From Advenella kashmirensis W13003 (GTDB lineage: Bacteria > Pseudomonadota > Gammaproteobacteria > Burkholderiales > Burkholderiaceae_B), in contig NZ_KI650980.1 of the NCBI RefSeq assembly GCF_000506985.1, positions 186,001-250,000 on the forward strand: DNA of 64,000 nt, written 5' to 3'. Under the pieces are notes generated by a model. The model was not told the DNA's origin. It made no database searches and saw only the letters and a list, made by a program, of their open reading frames with translations. Every line of letters starts with the position of its first letter. The stretch's first letter is position 1. Positions 17,876 through 24,945 of the stretch are shown piece after piece. The position numbers and the translations under genes are program-made.

Positions 17876-17940
17876 TTGCCGGCGCCTTCGGCCGGCAAGA
17901 GAGACGTTCGGGCAACCGGGTTTCGGCGCCGCCCGTCTCT
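17876..17940 (-). other. Two stem-loops in the ahpC leader
   Basis: The first is a perfect stem TTGCCGGC (17876-17883) and GCCGGCAA (17891-17898) with a 7-base loop. The second is AGAGACG-ttc-GGGC paired with GCCCGTCTCT, ending at 17940, with a 3-base bulge. Neither has a T-run, so they are not clear terminators. They would sit in the 5' untranslated region of ahpC if the promoter at 17959-17986 is used. Confidence 0.4.
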
Positions 17941-17958
17941 TAAATTCGTTCCACTAAC

Positions 17959-17986
17959 ATTTTACACTATCAAAATTAGCTGTCTA
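17959..17986 (-). promoter_or_regulatory. Candidate ahpC promoter
   Basis: On the minus strand TAGACA (17986-17981) and TAAAAT (17964-17959) are separated by 16 bases, a fair sigma-70 match. An imperfect palindrome TATCAAAATTAG / CTAATTGATA spans 17969-17991, around the -35 element, where an activator such as OxyR would bind. The element overlaps the last codons of the sensor kinase gene. Confidence 0.4.
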
Positions 17987-19373
17987 ATTGATAATTTCTA
18001 TCTCGAGCTTTGGGAATTTCTATGTGTCCGATGAGTCCGGTGGGCTGATTTGGCTGCAGTTTCAGGGTGCCGCCCACGTGCTGCAGAAGGCGCTCCACGA
18101 TGGATAATCCCAGCCCGGCGCCAGAGACGCCGGTGCGGGCAGCTTCGCCACGTGAGAATGGGCGCAATAAGCGTTCCGTGTCCTTGGCATTGATGCCCGG
18201 ACCGCTATCACAGACCTCGATTTCGATTATGCTGGCTTTTTCCCGGACCCTTACCAGAATATGGGGTTGTCCATCGGACATCGAACGACCGTAGCGCCGG
18301 CTGTTTTCAATCAGGTTGCTGACAATTCGCTTCAGGTTCAGCTCGCCGATACGCGCATACAGATTGGGCTGGATCAGTGTGCGCAAGGTGCCGCCCAGGG
18401 ATTCGGTGTGAGCCCGTTCTCTTTCGGTCAGGTCATGCAAAATGCTTGAGACATCGATGGCCCTTTCGGGAAGCACGCCTGCGGGGCGGGCATATTCCAT
18501 CAATTGTCCGATACTGTGATCGATTTGTCCCAGGTCTTCATCGATGGCGCTGCGGGTTTCGTCGCTGACATTGCTCAGTTCGATTTCCAGGCGCATCCGC
18601 GCCAGCGGAGTGCGCAGGTCATGGGAAATACCGGCAAGCATCAATTCCCGATCGGCCTCTGTCTGGCGGATGTCCCGAGCCATGCGGTTGAAGGCGTTAT
18701 TGAGATCGCGGATTTCCAGCGGGCCCTGGTCATCGGGCAGTGGCGCCGGATTTTCTCCGCGCGCGACCTGCTGGGCAGCCTTGGCCAGCCGCGACAGGGG
18801 GGTGTTGACGAAGCGGACACTGATGGCCGCGCCAATGAGCGCCAGCAGCAGGGCAATCACGCCCCAGCCAATCCACTCGCGCATTTGCGGCAGCGTATCG
18901 CTGGAGGATTTGAGCAGCAACCAGTAGAGTTCGTCGCCCACATTGAAACTGATCCAGATGCCGGGTTCCCCGTTCATGCTGGAGGCGATTTTGATTTCGT
19001 GTTGCGTGTCCGAGCGCTGGATTTTGTCGGCAAAGATGCGCCAGAAAGTGGTGTCAGGCAGCGGCTCCAGAACGTCGTCCAGTTGCCGTGGAAAGACCTG
19101 GATGTCACCGGTGGTCGCCAGGTCGATCACCAGCGCATTGCGATCAACCGGCGGCACGTAGGCCAGTGACTTGCGAGTGATTTTGAGCGCGGTGATGCCG
19201 CGCTCGGCCATTTGTGATGCGCGTGGCTCTTCCTGCATATTGAAAAACACGACGAGCCAGCAGGTCAGGCTGACGGCCAGCAAAGCGGCGAGCAGGAAAA
19301 AAGACCGGCTGAACAAACTCAGCCGGATCTTTGATGAGAAGTCCTGCAGTCGCGGCACGGTAGCAGGGGCCAT
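17976..19373 (-). CDS. risS: Sensor histidine kinase, EnvZ/RisS family
   Basis: A 465-residue inner-membrane sensor kinase. Helix one is at about 25-45, a periplasmic domain is at about 47-165, helix two at about 168-188 and HAMP at about 188-240. The dimerisation box AGISHDLRTPLARMR contains the phospho-acceptor H251. N, G1 and G2 ATP-binding motifs follow (NLIENSRRYGR, DSGPGI, GAGLGLSIVERL). It is 14 bases downstream of its response regulator. The pair resembles Bordetella RisS/RisA; the symbol rests on that resemblance and the stimulus is not deducible. Confidence 0.87.
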   Translation of the reverse strand: MAPATVPRLQDFSSKIRLSLFSRSFFLLAALLAVSLTCWLVVFFNMQEEPRASQMAERGITALKITRKSLAYVPPVDRNALVIDLATTGDIQVFPRQLDDVLEPLPDTTFWRIFADKIQRSDTQHEIKIASSMNGEPGIWISFNVGDELYWLLLKSSSDTLPQMREWIGWGVIALLLALIGAAISVRFVNTPLSRLAKAAQQVARGENPAPLPDDQGPLEIRDLNNAFNRMARDIRQTEADRELMLAGISHDLRTPLARMRLEIELSNVSDETRSAIDEDLGQIDHSIGQLMEYARPAGVLPERAIDVSSILHDLTERERAHTESLGGTLRTLIQPNLYARIGELNLKRIVSNLIENSRRYGRSMSDGQPHILVRVREKASIIEIEVCDSGPGINAKDTERLLRPFSRGEAARTGVSGAGLGLSIVERLLQHVGGTLKLQPNQPTGLIGHIEIPKARDRNYQLDS

Positions 19374-19387
19374 GGCGGCGCTATCTT

Positions 19388-20131
19388 TTAGTTACCGCCG
19401 TCCGGAACAAAGACGTATCCCAATCCCCAGACAGTTTGAATAAAGACGGGTTTTGCGGGATTGGGTTCGATCAGTTTGCGCAGGCGCGAGATCTGAACGT
19501 CGAGACTGCGATCGAAAGCTTCGTACTCGCGGCCACGCGCCAATTCCATCAATTTGTCGCGCGACAGAGGTACCTTGGGGTGGCGTGCAAATACTTTGAG
19601 CACGGAAAATTCGCCGGTCGTAATGGCCACCACTTCTTCGCCCTTGGACAGGGTACGGGTGGACAGATTCAGCGTATACGGACCAAAAGCAATGGATTCG
19701 TTTTCCTGGCTTGGCGCGCCGGGGTGTTCTTCAGACCCGCGGCGGCGCAAAATGGCATTGACCCGGGCCAGCAATTCGCGAGGATTGAACGGCTTGGACA
19801 GATAATCGTCAGCCCCCATTTCCAGACCCAGAATACGATCGATTTCTTCGGCCTTGGCGGTCAGCATGATGATTGGCGTGTTGTCGTTGGCCCCACGCAA
19901 GCGGCGACAGATGGACAGGCCGTCTTCACCGGGCAGCATCAGATCCAGAACGAGCAGGTCGAAATGCTCGCGCTGCCAGAGCTTGGTCATTTCCTTCCCG
20001 TCTTCGGCAACAAACACATTAAAACCCTGTTCAGTCAGGTAACGGCGCAGCAAGTCGCGAAGTCGAGGGTCATCGTCGACGACCAGGATTTTGCGGGGGG
20101 GGGTTGACGTTGCGGTTTGTGGTGTATTCAT
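19388..20131 (-). CDS. risA: Response regulator, OmpR/RisA family
   Basis: A 247-residue DNA-binding response regulator. The receiver domain has the acidic pair in VVDDDPRLRDLL, phospho-acceptor D63 in LLVLDLMLPGEDG and the conserved lysine in MLTAK. An OmpR-type winged helix follows (about 145-242) ending in VWGLGYVF. It is the first gene of the pair with the kinase. The 387-base gap upstream is AT-rich and holds a 12-base palindrome that could serve autoregulation. Confidence 0.9.
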   Translation of the reverse strand: MNTPQTATSTPPRKILVVDDDPRLRDLLRRYLTEQGFNVFVAEDGKEMTKLWQREHFDLLVLDLMLPGEDGLSICRRLRGANDNTPIIMLTAKAEEIDRILGLEMGADDYLSKPFNPRELLARVNAILRRRGSEEHPGAPSQENESIAFGPYTLNLSTRTLSKGEEVVAITTGEFSVLKVFARHPKVPLSRDKLMELARGREYEAFDRSLDVQISRLRKLIEPNPAKPVFIQTVWGLGYVFVPDGGN

Positions 20132-20518
20132 ACTAAATGGTTGAGAGCTTCCAGAGAAGTGAGGAGACTATTTGAGCACATGTTACAGTTTCTGCCAGCG
20201 TCGATGGCTGAAAATTCACCATCAGTTACACTAAAAATATTTTTCTAGAAAAGTGCATATATTGTGATACAGCTGTATTCTTTATTTTACATTATGAAAC
20301 GATATCAAGCGCAACTGCAAGCTGTTTGCGCATCGATTGTGGACGCCGAAAAGTGGGTCTGTAGCGAAATGATGCATTCTAGCGCAATTGTACCTGCTGG
20401 CAAGTGCCTTCCTATTTATTAGAGGCTTCCTGTTTATAATGACGGCATTGCCGGGCTGCGATGAACACGTTTCTGCTGGCGGCGATTCCTTCCTTTTCCT
20501 GAACAATTACGTAGTCGT
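20132..20518. other. Divergent intergenic region risA / tsaB-rimI
   Basis: 387 bases with no credible gene, clearly more AT-rich than its neighbours. It contains a perfect palindrome ATACAGCTGTAT (20267-20278) and, for the plus strand, a TATAAT at 20435-20440, 79 bases before the tsaB start, with a poor -35. Promoters for both operons must lie here. Confidence 0.5.
20267..20278. promoter_or_regulatory. Perfect 12-base palindrome, candidate operator
   Basis: ATACAGCTGTAT is self-complementary over its full length. It is located 136 bases upstream of the risA start and 241 bases upstream of tsaB. A palindrome of this length in a short AT-rich divergent promoter region is a candidate protein-binding site; the ligand is unknown. 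Confidence 0.3.
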
Positions 20519-21850
20519 ATGAATGTCAATCTGATTTCTCTTGAAAGCTCGGCCACCTGTTCGTCGGCGGCCCTCTTGCGCTATCAGGATGGTTCGCCAC
20601 AGATCACGGAAAAGGTCAGTGACAGCAGTCAGGGGCATGCCGAGCAGTTGCTGCCCATGATCGAGCAGTTGCTGAATGAGGCGTCGCTGTCGCGCAGCGA
20701 CATTCATGGGGTGGTTTTTGGCCAGGGCCCGGGCGGGTTTACCGGCCTGCGAATCGCTGCGGGCATGGCGCAAGGGCTCGGACTGGGACTGGATATTCCC
20801 GTTTTTCCGGTGTCATCGCTGCTGGCGGTTGCCGAGGCGGTGCGCCCTGTCGCACCCTTCACGCGAATTGTCAGTGTGTTGGATGCCCGCATGCAGGAAG
20901 TGTTTCTGGCTGGCTTCAGGGAAACCGGTCAGCCCGAACTGGAGATTTTTCAAAATCCCTGCCTGGTGAGTGCCGAACAGGTGCCGCTGTGGCTGCGTGA
21001 TGTGCAGGACGGTGCTGGCGAAGGCGATGACGCGTCGCATACGAAGACCCAGTCTGCGCAGGAGATTGTCGTCGCCGGTTCGGGTATTCATGTGAGCGCC
21101 GGTACGACGGCGCTGGCGGGAACGCGCTGTTACCCCGATGTACAGCCGCATGCGGCCGTCATGGCACGGATCGGACTGCGTGCCTGGCTGGATGGTCGTT
21201 TCATACCGGCAGATCAGGCCGCGCCCCTGTATGTGCGTGACAAGGTCGCATTTACGACACAGGAGCGGGCGGATGGGCAGGGGGGCAACCCCCGTGCAAC
21301 GCCTCTGCTCACAGAGAACGACTCAGGGCAGGATGCGCAAGGTGGTACGGAATCGTCGGCAGGGCGCATGCGCCGGCACTGCATAGAGACCTTGCAGCAA
21401 ACTCATTTGATCCGACCCATGACTGAAGAGGATATCGACGCGGTGGTGCGCATTGAATGCGCGGTACAGTCGTTGCCCTGGACAGCGGGCAATTTTCGTG
21501 ATGCGCTCAAAGCCGGCTATGAAGCCTGGGTTGTGTGTCACGGGCAGCAGGTCATTGCTTTTTCCCTGCAACTGATGGCGCCCGATGTGGCGCATCTGCT
21601 CTTGATTGGCGTGCGCCCCGACAGCCAGGGCAATGGCGTAGGCACGGGCCTGCTGGCCTGGGGAGAAAACCAGTTGCTACTGCGTGATCTGCAGACACAG
21701 GTGCTGGAAGTGCGGCCGTCCAATACCGGCGCCATCGCCTTTTACCGACGCTGGGGATATGAGCAGATCGGTGTGCGCAAAGGCTACTATCCTGCCGGAC
21801 GGGGTCAGAGCGAAGACGCGCTGGTTTTACAGAAAGCCGTGGTATCCTGA
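20519..21850 (+). CDS. tsaB-rimI: Fused TsaB (tRNA t6A dimerisation subunit) - RimI (S18 N-acetyltransferase)
   Basis: A 443-residue two-domain protein. Residues 1-250 match TsaB (YeaZ), the partner of TsaD in making threonylcarbamoyl-A37 of tRNA: LISLESSATCSSAAL, the segment HAEQLLPMIEQLL, and GVVFGQGPGGFTGLRIAAGM. Residues about 255-298 are a polar linker. Residues about 299-443 are a GNAT domain like RimI, with IRPMTEEDIDAV, the acetyl-CoA loop VRPDSQGNGVGTGLL and the end segment NTGAIAFYRRWGYEQIGVRKGYY. The genes are usually separate neighbours; here one frame is continuous with no stop. An internal ATG at 21419 could in principle start a free RimI but lacks a clear ribosome binding site. 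Confidence 0.9.
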   Translation: MNVNLISLESSATCSSAALLRYQDGSPQITEKVSDSSQGHAEQLLPMIEQLLNEASLSRSDIHGVVFGQGPGGFTGLRIAAGMAQGLGLGLDIPVFPVSSLLAVAEAVRPVAPFTRIVSVLDARMQEVFLAGFRETGQPELEIFQNPCLVSAEQVPLWLRDVQDGAGEGDDASHTKTQSAQEIVVAGSGIHVSAGTTALAGTRCYPDVQPHAAVMARIGLRAWLDGRFIPADQAAPLYVRDKVAFTTQERADGQGGNPRATPLLTENDSGQDAQGGTESSAGRMRRHCIETLQQTHLIRPMTEEDIDAVVRIECAVQSLPWTAGNFRDALKAGYEAWVVCHGQQVIAFSLQLMAPDVAHLLLIGVRPDSQGNGVGTGLLAWGENQLLLRDLQTQVLEVRPSNTGAIAFYRRWGYEQIGVRKGYYPAGRGQSEDALVLQKAVVS

Positions 21851-21855
21851 TTGGC

Positions 21856-22986
21856 ATGAATTCTTCATCAGTCCCTTCTGCGGCACAGCCGCCCATGCAT
21901 CCTGTCAATGTGACGGTCAACCCCCTGCAACTTTTATGGTTGCAGGAAAGCGGCATTGATCGATTGTGGGGTCGCCCGCTGGCGGCCTCCACTGTGGCCG
22001 ATGTTAGCAAAAAGGAGTCAGGCCAGCTCAGATCCGAAGCGACGCAGCCTCATCCCCCGGCAGGCCCGGCGGCGGCGGGCGTCGCGGTCACCAGCCCGCC
22101 GGCGCCCGAGATCGGTGCAGCCAGGGAGCCGGTGGTGCCAGCCAGTGCATCGGCACCCGGCAGCACGTCTGCTGCGCGCCAGGCCCTGGCGCAGTTGCGC
22201 GAGCAAATGGCGCGCCAGCGCGGGCGGCCTGCCCAGCGTGGCGCGACCGACTCACAGCGGACTGCGAACGTGCAGGAGACATCGGTGCCGACAACGCCGC
22301 CGGGCACCATGGCAGGCACAGCTGTGCAGACATCGCCACCGGCGCATGACCATACTGTTTCCGAAGCGGGGCATAGGGGGGATGTTTCTTCCCAGGCAGC
22401 CAATACACTGAATCAGCAGGATGCCAATCAGCAATGGGTGGATCTGGCCGCGTCCATCCGGCAATGCGCGGCTTGCGGCTTATCCGAACATGCGCGCCAG
22501 CCGGTGCCTGGTACCGGACCGATACCCGCGCGTCTGATGATCATTGACCAGGCGCCGGGCGCACGCGATGAGGTCAGCGGCGAGCCCCTGAGCGGGCAGG
22601 CCGGTCGTTTGCTTGACAATATGCTGGCGGCCATCGGCTTTGATCGCGAATCGGCATTTATTACGGATGTGGTCAAATGCAGGCCAATGGTGAATCGGCC
22701 GCCGGAGCCCAATGAAATAGAGGCGTGTGCCACTCATTTGCAGCAGCAACTGGCGCTGGTGCAACCGGCATGTCTGCTGTTGTTCGGCAATGCTGCCCAG
22801 TCGATCCTGAATACGACGCAGTCTGTGGGGCAGTTACGGGAAACGCCGGAACTGGCTATTGAGGTTCAGGGACGGCGGATTCCCGTGGTGGTGACGTTCC
22901 ATCCGAACCATTTGATGGCCAATCAGGCGGCCAAGCCGCTGGCGTGGACAGATCTGAAGCGCGTCAGAAACATGCTCCAGGCGTAA
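21856..22986 (+). CDS. Uracil-DNA glycosylase family 4-like protein with long N-terminal linker
   Basis: A 376-residue protein. The C-terminal 190 residues match the iron-sulfur family 4/5 uracil-DNA glycosylases, with candidate cluster cysteines in QCAACGL, VKCRP and EACATHL. The segment GEPLSGQAGRLLDNMLAAIGF and the late HPNHLM motif fit the family. Motif 1, normally GEAPG, reads DQAPG here. Residues about 1-35 (VNPLQLLWLQESGIDRLWG) are conserved-looking, and about 60-185 are a low-complexity Ala/Pro/Gly/Gln linker. It starts 5 bases after tsaB-rimI, so it is cotranscribed. Function is repair of uracil in DNA by family; activity of this copy is uncertain. Confidence 0.82.
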   Translation: MNSSSVPSAAQPPMHPVNVTVNPLQLLWLQESGIDRLWGRPLAASTVADVSKKESGQLRSEATQPHPPAGPAAAGVAVTSPPAPEIGAAREPVVPASASAPGSTSAARQALAQLREQMARQRGRPAQRGATDSQRTANVQETSVPTTPPGTMAGTAVQTSPPAHDHTVSEAGHRGDVSSQAANTLNQQDANQQWVDLAASIRQCAACGLSEHARQPVPGTGPIPARLMIIDQAPGARDEVSGEPLSGQAGRLLDNMLAAIGFDRESAFITDVVKCRPMVNRPPEPNEIEACATHLQQQLALVQPACLLLFGNAAQSILNTTQSVGQLRETPELAIEVQGRRIPVVVTFHPNHLMANQAAKPLAWTDLKRVRNMLQA

Positions 22987-23031
22987 ACGAAAAAACAGGT
23001 GACAAGCCACGCAGACGGCGCAACCCGAGCG

Positions 23032-24345
23032 TCAGTGGCCCGCCTGCGCCCGGCCGTGCCCTTCCTCGCCGATCTCGGCGAATGTGGCCGGATAGCGGCG
23101 CTGATTGCGGTAGCACCAGATAATGACCAGAGCCATTAATACCGCCACAATAATGCCGAAAATGACAATAATGGTATTGATATGCAGGTTCATCTCGAGC
23201 ATGAACCAGTACATGGCGACCATAAACAGAATATTCAGTTGTTCGTTGAAATTCTGTACGGCAATCGAGTGGCCTGCGGAAAGCAGCACGTGACCGCGAT
23301 GCTGCAGCAAGGCATTGAGGGGAACCACAAAAAATCCCGAGAGACCCCCGACCAGGATCAGCGTCGCGTAGACGGCCCAGTCCTGCTTGACGATCGTCAT
23401 GAGCATGACCGAAAAGCCCATCACGACCCCGATAGGCAGCACGTGCAACGCGCGCGTCAGGGGAACCTTGCCCGCCAGCACTGAACCCACGATGGTGCCG
23501 ATGGCGGCAACTCCCATCAGATTGGCCGACTGGGCGATGGTCAAATGCAGATGATCGCGTCCCCACTGCAGCACGATGAGCTGAAGCGTGGCGCCTGCAC
23601 CCCAGAATAGTGTCGTCACTGCCAGGGAAATCTGCCCGACCTTGTCATGCCATAGAATACGTACATAACTGGCGAACACGCTCAGCAGTCGAACCGGATT
23701 GGTTTCCTGTTTCGGATAGACAAAGTGGGTATTGGGAATCAGCAGATTGCAGATTGCCGCCAGGATGTAAATGCCGCCAATGACGACGATGGCCGCTTCA
23801 GCCGGCGTTTTGGCCAGAACCGACATGCCTGGCAGGGCCAGCAGAAAATCTGAAAGGGGCGGCTCGATGAGCTTGCCGCCCAGTACGACGCCAAAAATAA
23901 TCGACAGAACCGTCAGTCCTTCGATCCAGCTATTGCCCTTGACCAGATCGCGTGGCGGCAGCAATTCGGTCACGATGCCATATTTGGCTGGGGAATAGGC
24001 GGCCGCGCCGATGCCCACCAGCGCATAGGAAAAACAGACGATATAGGCATGCAGACTTTTGTCGGCGGGCGCCAGCAGGGCGAAGCCAAACATCAGCAAA
24101 CAGCCGGAGATTTTGATGGCGTTGGTCACGAACATGACCCGCCCTTTGGGGAAGGAATCGGCAATGGCGCCCACGAACGCGGCCAGGATCACGTAGGCAA
24201 AGGCAAAGAACCATTTCATGGCCGGCGTCATCCAGTCCGGTCCGGACAGTTCGGCGATCAGGGCGATGGCAGCGATAAAAAGTGCGTTGTCGGCCAGGGA
24301 CGACAGCGCCTGTGCCAGCATGACAAGAAAGAAACCTTTTTTCAA
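23032..24345 (-). CDS. lplT: Lysophospholipid transporter LplT (major facilitator superfamily)
   Basis: A 437-residue MFS protein with about 12 hydrophobic helices. The start MKKGFFLVMLAQALSSLADNALFIAA and the segment YSPAKYGIVTELLPP are characteristic of LplT, which flips lysophospholipids across the inner membrane for re-acylation. The usual partner Aas acyltransferase is not adjacent. The C terminus is short and charged. Convergent with the glycosylase gene, with 45 bases between them. Confidence 0.88.
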   Translation of the reverse strand: MKKGFFLVMLAQALSSLADNALFIAAIALIAELSGPDWMTPAMKWFFAFAYVILAAFVGAIADSFPKGRVMFVTNAIKISGCLLMFGFALLAPADKSLHAYIVCFSYALVGIGAAAYSPAKYGIVTELLPPRDLVKGNSWIEGLTVLSIIFGVVLGGKLIEPPLSDFLLALPGMSVLAKTPAEAAIVVIGGIYILAAICNLLIPNTHFVYPKQETNPVRLLSVFASYVRILWHDKVGQISLAVTTLFWGAGATLQLIVLQWGRDHLHLTIAQSANLMGVAAIGTIVGSVLAGKVPLTRALHVLPIGVVMGFSVMLMTIVKQDWAVYATLILVGGLSGFFVVPLNALLQHRGHVLLSAGHSIAVQNFNEQLNILFMVAMYWFMLEMNLHINTIIVIFGIIVAVLMALVIIWCYRNQRRYPATFAEIGEEGHGRAQAGH

Positions 24346-24945
24346 ACTGAATCCCGTTTTAACTGTTACCGCTTACCCGAATTTGGTGAATGCACCCGAC
24401 AGTAGGGCAGAAATATGTCTCGGTTGTGAAACGAGCGCAGCCGACCCGCCGGCGCGAACATCGACGTACCCGTGGCGCTTAATCGCAACATAATATCAGG
24501 TTCGGCGGCGGCACGTAACGAATTGCGACGCGCAATCGATGATTTGGGCTCCGGACGATTTCTGCTGGTACGCCAGGATCAATGTTTTGCCTATGGCGCT
24601 ATGAGTATGCAGTCGGATTGGTCTTTCGTATGGCGTTGTATTGACCTGAAATAATTGCCCGTCAGACGCAATTTGTCCTCTCCGCGCGCAGGTAGTGCAT
24701 AGTCGGGAGGCCGGGCATGTTGCACGAAAACCAGGCCTGGCGGGCATTTGGCTGGCAATCAGGGGTGTCGGCTTTTCGGGGAGGCCCCGCTATTTGGGGC
24801 CACGCAAATATTGCTTTGATGACTTTTGTTTACCATCAAATCGGGTCGCCTGGGTTATCATACGGGGCTGGAGCCTCGCGCGCCGCGTCGGACGATTTTC
24901 CGGTTGCGTCGGAAGGCATTTTTTTTCTTTTGTATTGTTCCACAC
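24346..24945. other. 600-base divergent region lplT / smc
   Basis: No gene is supported here. The longest frames (60 codons at 24472-24654 plus, 83 codons at 24496-24747 minus) have no recognisable motif or good ribosome binding site. The last 165 bases carry several inverted repeats before smc: GGCCCC/GGGGCC at 24783-24801, GCAA/TTGC at 24804-24814 and TTTGAT/ATCAAA at about 24815-24840. Confidence 0.5.
24783..24840 (+). other. Cluster of stem-loops upstream of smc
   Basis: A perfect hairpin GGCCCC-gctattt-GGGGCC (24783-24801), then a small GCAA-tat-TTGC hairpin, then TTTGAT...ATCAAA. They end about 105 bases before the smc GTG start. They could be a leader structure or operator sites; no T-run makes the first a terminator. 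Confidence 0.35.

Noticed and set aside
24472-24654. 60-codon frame in the lplT-smc gap
   Set aside because: There is no ribosome binding site, no recognisable sequence and no operon partner. Left as unannotated gap.
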